Below, in pieces: positions 9,953 to 20,693 of a DNA stretch of 64,000 nucleotides (position 1 is the first letter of the stretch; each line of letters begins with the position of its first letter). Origin of the DNA: Astragalus membranaceus (Eukaryota > Streptophyta > Magnoliopsida > Fabales > Fabaceae); assembly GCA_039519185.1 (NCBI GenBank), contig CM076851.1, forward strand, positions 54,542,751 to 54,606,750, in the 5' to 3' direction. Below the pieces are notes generated by a model. It searched no databases. It saw only the letters and a program-made list of their open reading frames with translations, and was not told the origin of the DNA. A program made the position numbers and the translations under genes.

Positions 9953-9970
9953 TCCCACTGTGGTCGCCAA
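9953..9970 (-). other. Primer-binding site of gag-only element
   Basis: The minus strand reads TTGGCGACCACAGTGGGA directly after the LTR end (9971). The TGGCGACC form is common in Tat-lineage elements. Confidence 0.8.
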
Positions 9971-10318
9971 TGTTCTGTACCGTATCTCTGGACCTGTATC
10001 CGATCTTAGACACAAGGTCCGATCCGAGATAGTTGGTAGGGGTTGGACTTGATCAACCGAGCTCCGCTTCCGATCCGGGGCAGGTGGTACCTGCGAGGAC
10101 ACTCCGACGCTCAAGTCAGCCAGAGAGCTAATTAGAGGTGAAGAGTAGGAAAGAGTGTGTACCTTTAATGAAGCATTCAATGCTTATTTATAGAGGTTGG
10201 TGGTGATAGACCTGATGAATCAGGACCGTCCGATCTTGCGCTGCGATCTCAACCATTGGTTGATGGATCTACATTTGGTGTTGGGCCTCATTATTGTGGA
10301 TTGGGCCGATCCATAACA
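9971..10318 (-). repeat. 5' LTR of gag-only element
   Basis: Same 348 bp as 7133-7480 with one visible difference. A minus-strand TATAAATA lies at 10185-10192. Confidence 0.92.
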
Positions 10319-10323
10319 AACCT

Positions 10324-10496
10324 CAATCACAGCATCACCAATGGTTAAAACAACTTGCCCAAAAATTGGGGTTTTCTCCACTTTCTCCAAATTATAAACC
10401 AATGGATCTTTTTCATTCAACTCACAACCGCTCTCATCAATGGAATCTGTTGTCTCAATTTGACTCCCTTCAGTAGGAGTCACTATTTTGATTTGA
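10324..10496 (-). pseudogene. Athila-like ORF, middle segment
   Basis: About 58 codons between two nested insertions. Two repeats of a Thr-Pro-Thr-Glu-(Arg/Gly)-Ser motif straddle the upstream insertion point. The segment ends in an Ile-Gly-Asp-Ala-Val-Ile-Glu-Val run before the downstream one. The frame is continuous with both flanking segments. Confidence 0.65.
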
Positions 10497-10817
10497 CTCC
10501 TTGTCATACCCCAATTTTGTCCGGCTTAGGTCCAAACCCTAATTTTCCACACAAAAATAAATTATGCATCATTTTTAGGGTTAGAATGCACGTGTTGGGA
10601 AGTTAGAGTCAAAAAAGGGCATTTTGGTCATTTCTCACAAAAGGGTCTCTAAAAACAATTTTTGCAATAAGCCTCATGCATCAAATTAGGGTTTTTGAAA
10701 ATGTGTTATGTATGCATGGCAAGTTTTGAAAAATATGTTATGCATGCATGGCAAGCTTTGGAAAATATTTTATGCATGCATGGCAAAAACCTAAAAACAT
10801 CTTTGTGGAAAGCAAGA

Positions 10818-11174
10818 ATTGATTTCCATTCTGTTCCAAGGGCCAAGAATCGATTTATACTATTTTGTAAAGGCCATGAAATCGATTCCTTAATCCAATA
10901 TTAAACCATGAAATCGATTTTCAGGCCATCTTAAGGAGCCAAGAATCGATTCCTCCTTAGGTTACCAAAGCATGAAATCGATTTTCAGGCCATTTTAAAG
11001 AGCCAAGAATCGATTCCTCCTTATTTTGTCAAAACATGAAATCGATTTTCAAGCAATTTCCAAGAGCCAAGAATCGATTCCCACTTATTTTAACTAAACA
11101 TGGAATCGATTTTCACCTATTTAGGATGTCCAAGAATCGATTCTCTACTATTTCCAAAGGCTCAAACAATCGAT
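10818..11174. repeat. AATCGATT palindromes at a 32-bp pitch (12 sites)
   Basis: ATCGAT cores at 10849, 10881, 10913, 10945, 10977, 11009, 11041, 11073, 11105, 11136 and 11169, with a degenerate ATTGAT at 10818. Eight successive intervals are exactly 32 bp. Flanks alternate between a CATGAAATCGATTTTC type and a CCAAGAATCGATTCC type, so the true unit is 64 bp. The array ends about 50 bp before the TATA box. Confidence 0.96.
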
Positions 11175-11222
11175 TCATCCTTGCAATAAATGTTTTTTAA
11201 AAATTCTACGCTTTCCTAAGCC

Positions 11223-11230
11223 TATAAATA
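11223..11230 (+). promoter_or_regulatory. TATA box of 5' LTR
   Basis: TATAAATA downstream of the palindrome array. Transcription would begin near 11250-11260, placing all hairpin repeats of the LTR in the RNA. Confidence 0.75.
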
Positions 11231-11645
11231 GGCAGCCTCAAGTCACATTTTGAGACACACATTTCACGGGATCTGAGAAGACAACTCTCGCAAATCTCAT
11301 TTTCCAGTTCTACGCTTCATTTTTGCTCTATTCGCGCCGTTGGTCCGTCTGAGCTGATCTCCTGCAAGGGTTAGTCGGGGTTTGCGTTCTTCAGAGTTGT
11401 AATATCTGTCTTCATCAGAGGTATTTCAGTCTTTTCATTTGTTAATATTTAGTTATTGTGATCCATGTGATTTAACTTAGCTATAGCGTTTATCTACTCG
11501 TTCTTGTATATTATCGTCCATTGTTGATGACGAACCATATGATTCCCACTTATGCCTAGTGCATCATGTTCTAAGTGGTGAAGATGGTCTCGGGTGATTC
11601 AACTTGCCCCTTTCAAACCCTTTCAAAAACATTTTTTTTTAATTA

Positions 11646-12657
11646 GAACTACGTCGCTTTGATTCCCATTTGGGATACGTAGGAGCGAGTCACGTTCTCG
11701 TCAAGCGCAACAAATAAAAATTCTTTTCACCCCCCTAAACAAATCATTTTCATAAAATAAACAAAAATCATTTTCAAACCCATTGTTGCTAATAGCTCAT
11801 CAGAGCCTTTGTTCGTTTAGCTATTAGTGGCAATGCCCTTTTCTCATAAGAATAATAAACGACGATCCATCATAACCTTTGTTAGTTTGATCATCGTACA
11901 AATCAATCTTTTTCGAAAATCACTTTCAAAAAGATAATAAAAACAAGTTGTTATCAATAGTCCATCAGAACCTTTGTTCGTTTGACTAGCGGTACAACTC
12001 TTTTTGAGTATTTAGCAGTGATTCATCATAGCCTCTGCTAGTTTAATCATTCGCTAATGCTCGTCCTATTTCAAAAACTCACTAAAAAGATAAAAAAACA
12101 AAAACTTTTCAAAAAGAACAAAGAACTACGTAGCTTTGAATTCTCCATCGCACCGGGAGATACGTAGGAGCGGGTCACATCCCGTCAAGCATAACAAATA
12201 AAAATCATTTTCACAATAAGTTTTCAAACAATTATTTTCAAAAGAGCCTAGAACTACGTCGCCTTTGATTCTCCACCCGGAGATACGTAGGAGCAGGGCC
12301 ACGCCCCTGTCAAGCGCAAAAATAAACAATTTCTAAATTAAAAAATACAAACACATCTCTTTCATAAAACAAAAATCAAAAATCTTATTTTCAAAGTAGG
12401 GGATTAAGTCGGTCATACGGCCGGGTTAATCATCGTTTTAGGATAAGTGAACTGTGGTCCTTCAGAGCCCCAGCGCTCCTTCAGCCCCCAGCGGCCCTTC
12501 AGACCCCCAGTGGTCCTTCAACACAGATCACACAATCCTAAGACCCCTATATTAAAAAACACCAACACACAAACATTTTCTACCCAAGAACTACGTAGCT
12601 TTGAATTCTCCATCGCACCGGGAGATACGTAGGAGCGGGCGATGTCCCGTCAAGCAC
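11646..12657 (+). ncRNA. Two-hairpin RNA module, four copies in LTR leader
   Basis: A 63-70-nt module recurs at 11646-11708, 12123-12190, 12251-12317 and 12588-12657. Conserved parts are GAACTACGT, CTTTGATT or CTTTGAATT, ATACGTAGGAGC and GTCAAGC. Hairpin 1 pairs CTACGT with ACGTAG around a variable inner stem (TCCCA/TGGGA, TCTCC/GGAGA, CTCC/GGAG). Hairpin 2 lies between GAGC and GTCAAGC, with stems CGAG/CTCG, CGGG/CCCG and CAGGG/CCCTG. Stem sequence varies while pairing is kept. Function unknown; a packaging, dimerisation or translation role is inference. Confidence 0.75.
11789..12055 (+). ncRNA. Second hairpin family (CATCAGAACCTTTG loops), four copies
   Basis: Four units share a loop of the type CATCAGAACCTTTGTTCGTTT flanked by complementary arms. 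The arms are CTAATAGCT/AGCTATTAG (11789-11797 and 11819-11827); ACGACGATC/GATCATCGT with one mismatch (11859-11867 and 11889-11897); TAGTC/GACTA (11958-11962 and 11984-11988); TGATT/AATCA (12019-12023 and 12045-12049). Loops are conserved while arms differ and stay paired. Confidence 0.75.
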
Positions 12658-13005
12658 TTTTTTCTATAAAACCCTTTTTCCCCCAAAAATAAAATTTTTG
12701 TTAAGTTTTCCCATTCATCCTTCCAATAAATAGGCAAACCTAGATACTTTTCAAATCAAGTGTTAAAACCACACATTTAATTAGAGGTTCCCTTTCGGTA
12801 GAAAGGACGTGCGCGGTGCTAACACCTTCCTCGCACGTAATCGACCCCCGAACCTATATCTCTAGTTTTAAAAGACCATCCGCCTTGTCCAAAAGACCTT
12901 TTTTCAATGTTTTGGTCTTAAAATTAAAATATTGGTGGCGGCTCCAAAAATTTTCCACGTTGTACATTGAGAAACCCAAACGGGGATTTTTCGGGGTGCA
13001 ACAGC

Positions 13006-13023
13006 TGGCGACTCCGCTGGGGA
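13006..13023 (+). other. Primer-binding site of the Ogre/Tat-like element
   Basis: TGGCGACTCCGCTGGGGA, two bases after the LTR end. This form occurs in Ogre/Tat elements, where it has been matched to a tRNA-Arg 3' end; the tRNA identity is from memory. Confidence 0.8.
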
Positions 13024-13552
13024 CACTTTTTAAAAGACGAGGGTCAAGCCTAACTAATTAAAATGCGTGGTTTAATGTACTGTTGATTTGATTAATACCT
13101 TGTTTGCCTTCCTTTCTTATCATTGATTGTAGGCATATGCATTTGTCTTCTTTGTTATTCCCTATCTCCTCTTCTACTCCTATTCTTTCATTGCTTATGC
13201 CCATGCATTCTTCCAACCCCCCATGTTCCCTTCTTCTTTGCTCCTTTTCCCCAAAGGTAAGTTCATGCATCTCTTCCCCATTCTATCCTGTTCCCTCTTC
13301 TTCGCTCCCTTTCTTGAGGTAAGTAGTGCATTGTTGTTGGCACCCTAGTTTAGTTGTATTTAATTGGTATTGAACCCTAGGGTAGACGACATGTTATTGC
13401 TTTCTATTGTCTGGATTGTCTGGATTTTCATTTGCAGGTGGGGTAGTTTTTAAGGAAATGCCCTTCGCACACACACTTGTACCTTGAGGCCATATGATTA
13501 GAGAAATAGACCATAACCCAGGACTGTTAGGATACCTTAGGATGAGCGAATT

Positions 13553-13599
13553 CGAGTAGTGGGAGCCCATCAGGACCTTTGTCCGTTTGGCTACTCGCG
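13553..13599 (+). ncRNA. Interior copy of second hairpin family
   Basis: Arms CGAGTA (13553-13558) and AGCC (13563-13566) pair with GGCT (13588-13591) and TACTCG around the conserved CATCAGGACCTTTG loop. The AGCC/GGCT stem is not used in the LTR copies. Confidence 0.7.
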
Positions 13600-14171
13600 A
13601 AAGTTTCAATCAGAGTTGTGCTCTTTCATGATGCTTCGTATCTAGCAGTTTGCTGCATTTACGGGGATTTTCATGAGAGGGACCGTGGATCTGATGACCT
13701 TTGTGAGGGTGTGAATAGAGCTACATGAGAAGATTATCCCTAAAGTGCCTTAGATCATAGGTTCTACCCCCTTTTTAGGTCACAAGGGCTTTCCAAATCA
13801 TGTGATGCATTGTTGCATTCAGTTCAATCAATTTTTCCTTCAAAATTTTCGAAAATCAAAAATATATGCTTTTCCTTTTTAATAAACGCCTATATGAGGT
13901 GGTATATAGTGTGAAAATTTTCAAATCACCACATGTAAATATCCTCTTTCTACAAAAACACAAAAAAGCATCCTTGCATCATCGCATCATTGCATCACTG
14001 CATCATTGCATCGTTTGCATTGCATAAAATTCCAATTTTGAAAAAAAACCATTCATCTCGCATTCCCTTTCATCACATAAAGATAAAACAAAAACAATTA
14101 TCATCTACATAGCATAAGCATCCAAGATGAGACTTTCATGCATAAGCATTATTTCAAAGAAAGACACAGTA

Positions 14172-14240
14172 GAACTACGCAAGCTTTGATTCCTCATTAC
14201 AATGGGGATACGTAGGAGCGGGTCATACCCCGTCAAGCAC
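14172..14240 (+). ncRNA. Interior copy of two-hairpin module
   Basis: Same layout as the LTR copies. Inner stem of hairpin 1 is CCTCATT/AATGGGG (one mismatch) and hairpin 2 is CGGG/CCCG before GTCAAGC. The outer stem is weakened because ACTACGT has become ACTACGC. Confidence 0.65.
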
Positions 14241-15231
14241 ATTTTTCTAAAACCTTTTTTCCAATAAATCATTTGCATCTCCAAATAATTTTCAAAATCA
14301 TGTTCCAAAACTAAAAAACAAAAAAGAAAATCATTGTGAGTATCATGCATTTCATTGCACAAAAAAAAATGAAAACAAGAAAGCATCTCATTCATAATCA
14401 TGAATAAAAATCATCATTTAGAAAAAAACATTATTCCTGCATCTTTCATCATTCAAAAGAAAAATGGGGCATCAGCATTTCATATCTTGTATTGCCTCTA
14501 TAAAAAATCATTTTGAGAAGAAGCACCATTCTTGCATCATTCATCATCCAAAGATCCACTGGCATTTCATATTTCGTCTTGCATAAAAAGAAAGCATAAA
14601 AAAAAAAACTTTTAGAATAATTACACTTTTCAAGTGAATATGCTTTCATACATTTCATTTTCATCATGTATACATCATAATATTTTCGTCCATGCATTGC
14701 ATACAACAAAAATGTTGTGATGAGAGACGAGATGTTCTTGCAAAGTAATCTTTCCTTCTTGGAAACGTTTACCCTCACTCATTTGCAAACTCAAGGTGTT
14801 CCAAGGCACTCAGTTTTTCACATCAATAGCTCATTTGTATTTCCTTCAAAAAAGGGCATTACATCTCATCCATTCCATGATAAAAGACCGAAACAGTTCA
14901 TCAAAAAGTTTTTATATCATGTCTTAACCAATGTTAACTCTCTGTGAAGCGTTCTCCTAGTAAGCATGCCAGGTGCAGTTTCTCTTGCTTGAGTCAGTCA
15001 ATTTCCTTCATTTATCATCATTCCCCATCCAAGTCTAACCCCACCCCGTCCACCCATAAAGTGCATATTCTCCCCATCAGTGCGTATTTGACTTTTGGTT
15101 CATTCTAATGCTTTAAGTCCTCCATGCTGGGGCAAGTCTGTGATCATTAATTCCCCTTGATTAATATCATTTTCCTTCAGTGCAAGTCTCTCAAAAAAAA
15201 TAATAAAACAAACAAGAAAACAAGCTCACTA

Positions 15232-15362
15232 GGTTGAAAACCCGCAAAGGGCGGCCTAGGCAAAAAGGAGCTCCCGGTGGACTGAAAACCCGCAAAGGGC
15301 GGCCTAGGCAAAAAGGAGCGCCCAGTGGACTGAAAACTCGCAAAGAGCGGTCCAGGCAAAAA
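15232..15362. repeat. 49-bp tandem repeat (2.6 units)
   Basis: GAAAACCCGCAAAGGGCGGC begins units at 15235 and 15284, and in a changed form near 15332. Similar GAAAACCCGCAAAGGGC units are common in Tat-lineage noncoding DNA (from memory). Confidence 0.85.
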
Positions 15363-17248
15363 TTAGGGCACAAAAAAGGAAAAAGAGCAAACACATGAAG
15401 ATAGATAAATTATTGTTCTAAAGTTAAGTCTTATAGAAATAAGCAATCGGGATTTGAAATGAAGTTTGGCCATCTCCTCAAAAACCCCAAAATCCCAGAA
15501 AGTCCCTTTCCTACCCACCTTGAGCCAAGAAAAACCAAAATCCAAAAATCACCCTAGAGAAGGATCACCCCAAATAAAAAAAACAGTGCATCACTTTTTA
15601 TCAGCTCACCCGAGTCGGAAAAAAAAAAAGGGGAAAAAGAGAAAATCAAAAAAAAAAGGGGGATTCAAAAATGAAAATCCCAAAACAAAAGAAAATACAA
15701 AAGAAATGTAAGTGGTGAGCTGGTACATGTTACCACAAAATACATGAGATCCTTGTCTAAATAAACCTTCAAACACTTCAACACCTGATTCCATAAACCT
15801 TCAAACACTTCCTTTGGCCTCAACATCAAACCCCTTAGTCATTCTACCATGAGACACGAATTTGCTTTAACAGAGCCCAAACAAGCCCAATAACCATCTT
15901 CCTCATAGACCATTAACCGTCAATCAACGCCGAACAAAACTCATCCTCCCATTAGCCTCAAAACACTTCATTAAGCCTAACCCTCCTTCCTCCACAAAAC
16001 ACCACAATCCCGAAAAGTCAATTCCGATCACCACCCACACACCCTAGTCTTGGGAAAGTCTGTTCAATGCCCATCCCATGTCACTCCAGTTGTCAATGTC
16101 ATTCCAAAGTGGGGCAAGTGCATTCCCATTCCTTCACCTCATTCATTCCCATAAAAACCTCACCGGGGCAATCTCTCAACTCACTATCCCAAACAAGACC
16201 TTGTCATTCTGATTGGGGCAGCTTTGTCCTTGTTATGACTGGGGCAACATCAAAATTCTGTGGGTTGAAGCAAAACCCCTTTCATTCCGGCTTTCATCCC
16301 AAGAGTCGAGACGTTCCCAACTCATCGTCTTCTACACCCCTAGTTGTTGTCACCACTAGATAGGGGCAAGTTATTCACTCGTCAAAGACCTGAATTGGGG
16401 CAATCTTGCATCTCGTGGTCTCTCATAAGCTTCGGCAATAACCATGTCTGTCATTCCTTCACTTGCCAAAAAAGTCCATGCCCTAAACCAATTCCAAGTT
16501 AACTGACTCATTCATTCACATTTGCACTCTTATACATGCTTACTAGACAATGCTTCAAAAAGAGAGAACACAAGTTGTTTACGTGATATCTAAAACTCAG
16601 TCATCATGGAAAGAAGGAGAAAACAAATGAGGTTGTTTGTAAATAAAAACCTTGAGAACACCGGAGTTTGAATCAAATTCAATTTTTCAACAGAATGGGC
16701 AATAATCATCTCAAGTCCTTGCATTCACAGTCTCGCATCTCATCATCACAAAAATGTTTACCTCATGCATCTAGGTATTTCAATCTATTCATTATAGCAT
16801 ATGCATCAAAGCATCACATTTGCATCTTCACATTTTGTGCATTCATCACATAGCAAAAAGAAAAAAAAATTCCACGTCAGTTGCACAGAAAAAGCAGAAA
16901 TCTTTTCATTGCATTGGCATCATATTAATGTTCGCACTTCATAAAAAGAAAAGAACAAAATCATTGCATGTCATTCATCATTAGAGCATCACATTTTGCA
17001 TCAGATATTTCATAGAAAAAGAAAAGAAAGCAAAAGAAAAATCAAAGAGATGAAGAATCAGGAATAGCATTTCACCACATTCATCATCACACCAAAATCA
17101 TAGCATTGCATGCACATGCATAACATGCCCTTGCATAACATGCACTCATACTCCATGCACCATTCCTTGCATCAACTAACGTATGCAGGCACCTCAATCC
17201 AACACAGCAGCATCGGTCATTTCAAATCAACCAATCAACAGCATTTGT
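15363..17248 (+). mobile_element. Ogre/Tat-like interior: 3' noncoding part
   Basis: A-rich and CAT-rich DNA with scattered GGGGCAA words (16100-16410) and no recognisable protein. Short ORFs such as 16067-16363 have no family features. Confidence 0.6.
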
Positions 17249-18108
17249 GAGCCCTCTGTGCTCGTCCTGAGCCCTCTGTGCTCATCCTGAGCCCTCTGCG
17301 CTCATCCTGAGCCCTCTGTGCTCCCCCTGAGCCCTCTGTGCTCATCCTGAGCCCTCTGTGCTCACCCTGAGCCCTCTGTGCTCCTCCTGAGCCCTCTGTG
17401 CTCCCCCTGAGCCCTCTGCGCTCATCCTGAGCCCTCTGTGCTCCCCCCTGAGCCCTCTGCGCTCATCCTGAGCCCTCTGTGCTCCTCCTGAGCCCTCTGC
17501 GCTCATCCTGAGCCCTCTGTGCTCATCCTGAGCCCTCTGTGCTCCTCCTGAGCCCTCTGCGCTCATCCTGAGCCCTCTGTGCTCATCCTGAGCCCTCTGT
17601 GCTCCTCCTGAGCCCTCTGTGCTCATCCTGAGCCCTCTGTGCTCCTCCTGAGCCCTCTGCGCTCATCCTGAGCCCTTTGTGCTCCGCCTGAGCCCTCTGC
17701 GCTCATCCTGAGCCCTCTGTGCTCCTCCTGAGCCCTCTGTGCTCCTCCTGAGCCCTCTGTGCTCATCCTGAGCCCTCTGTGCTCCTCTTGAGCCCTCTGT
17801 GCTCCTCTTGAGCCCTCTGTGCTCCTCCTGAGCCCTCTGTGCTCCCCCTGAGCCCTCTGCGCTCATCCTGAGCCCTCTGTGCTCCTCCTGAGCCCTCTGT
17901 GCTCCTCCTGAGCCCTCTGTGCTCCTCCTGAGCCCTCTGGGCTCCTCCTGAGCCCTCTGTGCTCCCCCTGAGCCCTCTGCGCTCATCCTGAGCCCTCTGG
18001 GCTCCTCCTGAGCCCTCTGCGCTCATCCTGAGCCCTCCGCGCTCATCCTGAGCCCTCTGTGCTCCTCCTGAGCCCTCCGCGCTCATCCTGAGCCCTCAGT
18101 GCTCCTTC
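17249..18108. repeat. 20-bp minisatellite, about 43 units
   Basis: Unit GAGCCCTCTGTGCTCCTCCT, with the last six bases alternating among CATCCT, CTCCT and CCCCCT variants and TGTG/TGCG changes. The phase is unbroken apart from one extra C near 17446. It lies just before the polypurine tract, in the 3' untranslated region. The minus-strand ORFs over it are only the repeat read in rotating frames. Confidence 0.97.
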
Positions 18109-18727
18109 TTTACTGCTTTCCTTACCGCATTCTTTACCGCTTTACTTCCTGCTTCTGCACGCCAAGTGTTGAACCCACAAATCATTGTTTTCGCACGCCA
18201 AGTGGTGATTCAAAAAAATCCAATCTGTTTTTTGCATTTTTCATCTGACATCAACAAAAACAAAAAAATGAGGAAAGAAAAATGGAAAATTCGGGTTTTC
18301 CCCAAGTAGACAAAATCGGCATAATTTCTGAATTCTTTATCTCCATTTTACCTTGGAATATGTTTCAGCCAATTCATATGCCTCGTTAAAATTCAGATAA
18401 AGAGGGGCAGCTGTCATACCCCAATTTTGTCCGGCTTAGGTCCAAACCCTAATTTTCCACACAAAAATAAATTATGCATCATTTTTAGGGTTAGAATGCA
18501 CGTGTTGGGAAGTTAGAGTCAAAAAAGGTCATTTTGGTCATTTCTCACAAAAGGGTCTCTAAAAACAATTTTTGCAATAAGCCTCATGCATCAAATTAGG
18601 GTTTTTGAAAATGTGTTATGTATGCATGGCAAGTTTTGAAAAATATGTTATGCATGCATGGCAAGCTTTGGAAAATATTTTATGCATGCATGGCAAAAAC
18701 CTAAAAACATTTTTGTGGAAAGCAAGA

Positions 18728-19212
18728 ATTGATTTCCATTCTGTTCCAAGGGCCAAGAATCGATTTATACTATTTTGTAAAGGCCATGAAATCGATTCCT
18801 TAATCCAATATTAAACCATGAAATCGATTTTCAGGCCATCTTAAGGAGCCAAGAATCGATTCCTCCTTAGGTTACCAAAGCATGAAATCGATTTTCAGGC
18901 CATTTTAAGGAGCCAAGAATCGATTCCTCCTTATGTTATCAAGGCATGAAATCGATTTTCAGGCCATTTTTAGGAGCCAAGAATCGATTCTTCCTTATGT
19001 TATCAAGGCATGAAATCGATTTTCAGGCCATTTTAAAGAGCCAAGAATCGATTCCTCCTTATTTTGTCAAAACATGAAATCGATTTTCAAGCAATTTCCA
19101 AGAGCCAAGAATCGATTCCCACTTATTTTAACTAAACATGGAATCGATTTTCACCTATTTAGGATGTCCAAGAATCGATTCTCTACTATTTCCAAAGGCT
19201 CAAACAATCGAT
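18728..19212. repeat. AATCGATT palindrome array in 3' LTR (about 16 sites)
   Basis: Same 32-bp pitch as the 5' LTR array, expanded by four sites. The added units are near copies of their neighbours, as expected from unequal pairing or polymerase slippage. Confidence 0.95.
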
Positions 19213-19682
19213 TCATCCTTGCAATAAATGTTTTTTAAAAATTCTACGGTTTCCTAAGCCTATAAATAGGCAGCCTCAAGTCACATTTTGAGACACACAT
19301 TTCACGGGATCTGAGAAGACAACTCTCGCAAATCTCATTTTCCAGTTCTACGCTTCATATTTGCTCTATTCGCGCCGTTGGTCCGTCTGAGCTGATCTCC
19401 TGCAAGGGTTAGTCGGGGTTTGCGTTCTTCAGAGTTGTAATATCTGTCTTCATCAGAGGTATTTCAGTCTTTTCATTTGTTAATATTTAGTTATTGTGAT
19501 CCATGTGATTTAACTTAGCTATAGCGTTTATCTACTCGTTCTTGTATATTATCGTCCATTGTTGATGACGAACCATATGATTCCCACTTATGCCTAGTGC
19601 ATCATGTTCTAAGTGGTGAAGATGGTCTCGGGTGATTCAACTTGCCCCTTTCAAACCCTTTCAAAAACATTTTTTTTAATTA

Positions 19683-20693
19683 GAACTACGTCGCTTTGAT
19701 TCCCATTTGGGATACGTAGGAGCGAGTCACGTTCTCGTCAAGCGCAACAAATAAAAATTCTTTTCACCCCCCTAAACAAATCATTTTCATAAAATAAACA
19801 AAAATCATTTTCAAACCCATTGTTGCTAATAGCTCATCAGAGCCTTTGTTCGTTTAGCTATTAGTGGCAATGCCCTTTTCTCATAAGAATAATAAACGAC
19901 GATCCATCATAACCTTTGTTAGTTTGATCATCGTACAAATCAATCTTTTTCGAAAATCACTTTCAAAAAGATAATAAAAACAAGTTGTTATCAATAGTCC
20001 ATCAGAACCTTTGTTCGTTTGACTAGCGGTACAACTCTTTTTGAGTATTTAGCAGTGATTCATCATAGCCTCTGCTAGTTTAATCATTCGCTAATGCTCG
20101 TCCTATTTCAAAAACTCACTAAAAAGATAAAAAAACAAAAACTTTTCAAAAAGAACAAAGAACTACGTAGCTTTGAATTCTCCATCGCACCGGGAGATAC
20201 GTAGGAGCGGGTCACATCCCGTCAGGCATAACAAATAAAAATCATTTTCACAATAAGTTTTCAAACAATTATTTTCAAAAGAGCCTAGAACTACGTCGCC
20301 TTTGATTCTCCACCGAGAGATACGTAGGAGCAGGGCCACGCCCCTGTCAAGCGCAAAAATAAACAATTTCTAAATTAAAAAATACAAACACATCTCTTTC
20401 ATAAAACAAAAATCAAAAATCTTATTTTCAAAGTAGGGGATTAAGTCGGTCATACGGCCGGGTTAATCATCGTTTTAGGATAAGTGAACTGTGGTCCTTC
20501 AGAGCCCCAGCGCTCCTTCAGCCCCCAGCGGCCCTTCAGACCCCCAGTGGTCCTTCAACACAGATCACACAATCCTAAGACCCCTATATTAAAAACACCA
20601 ACACACAAACATTTTCTACCCAAGAACTACGTAGCTTTGAATTCTCCATCGCACCGGGAGATACGTAGGAGCGGGCCATGTCCCGTCAAGCAC
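19683..20693 (+). ncRNA. Two-hairpin module copies in 3' LTR
   Basis: Four copies equivalent to 11646-12657. The third copy (20288-20354) reads TCTCCACCGAGAGA where the 5' LTR has CTCCACCCGGAG, and still pairs (CTC/GAG). Confidence 0.72.

Larger units (their letters stand above)
7133..10318 (-). mobile_element. Gag-only Tat-like LTR retrotransposon, young insertion
   Basis: Complete element of 3186 bp with 348-bp LTRs (7133-7480 and 9971-10318), flanked by perfect AACCT duplications (7128-7132 and 10319-10323). The LTRs differ at one base that I can see (a T near 7357 and a G near 10195). On the minus strand the order is LTR, PBS (9953-9970), gag ORF (9917-8688), a decayed partial gag duplicate (8561-8342), a 117-bp tandem array, a 78-bp tandem array, polypurine tract (7481-7496), LTR. 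There is no protease, RT, RNase H or integrase, so movement must rely on another element's enzymes. Confidence 0.93.
10502..13003 (+). repeat. 5' LTR of the non-autonomous Ogre/Tat-like element
   Basis: 2502 bp from TGTCATACC to GGTGCAACA. In order: terminal U3; three copies of an ATGCATGGCAAG motif (10710-10785); the AATCGATT array (10818-11174); TATA box (11223-11230); a leader with hairpin repeats (11789-12657). The transcript leader inside the LTR would exceed 1.7 kb. Confidence 0.93.
13024..15231 (+). mobile_element. Ogre/Tat-like interior: 5' noncoding part
   Basis: No convincing ORF. Visible content: a pyrimidine-rich stretch (13100-13320), a degenerate GCATCATT repeat (13960-14030), many CATTTCATC-type words to 14720, and hairpin modules at 13553-13599 and 14172-14240. 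Confidence 0.7.

Noticed and set aside
10818..11174. Regularly spaced palindromes that look like a CRISPR array
   Set aside because: The repeat is only 8 bp within a 64-bp tandem unit whose spacers are themselves near copies, inside a plant LTR with no cas genes.
17342..18086. Several 90-107-codon Glu/Gly/Arg-rich ORFs on the minus strand
   Set aside because: They are a 20-bp minisatellite read in rotating frames, with no start context or family match.
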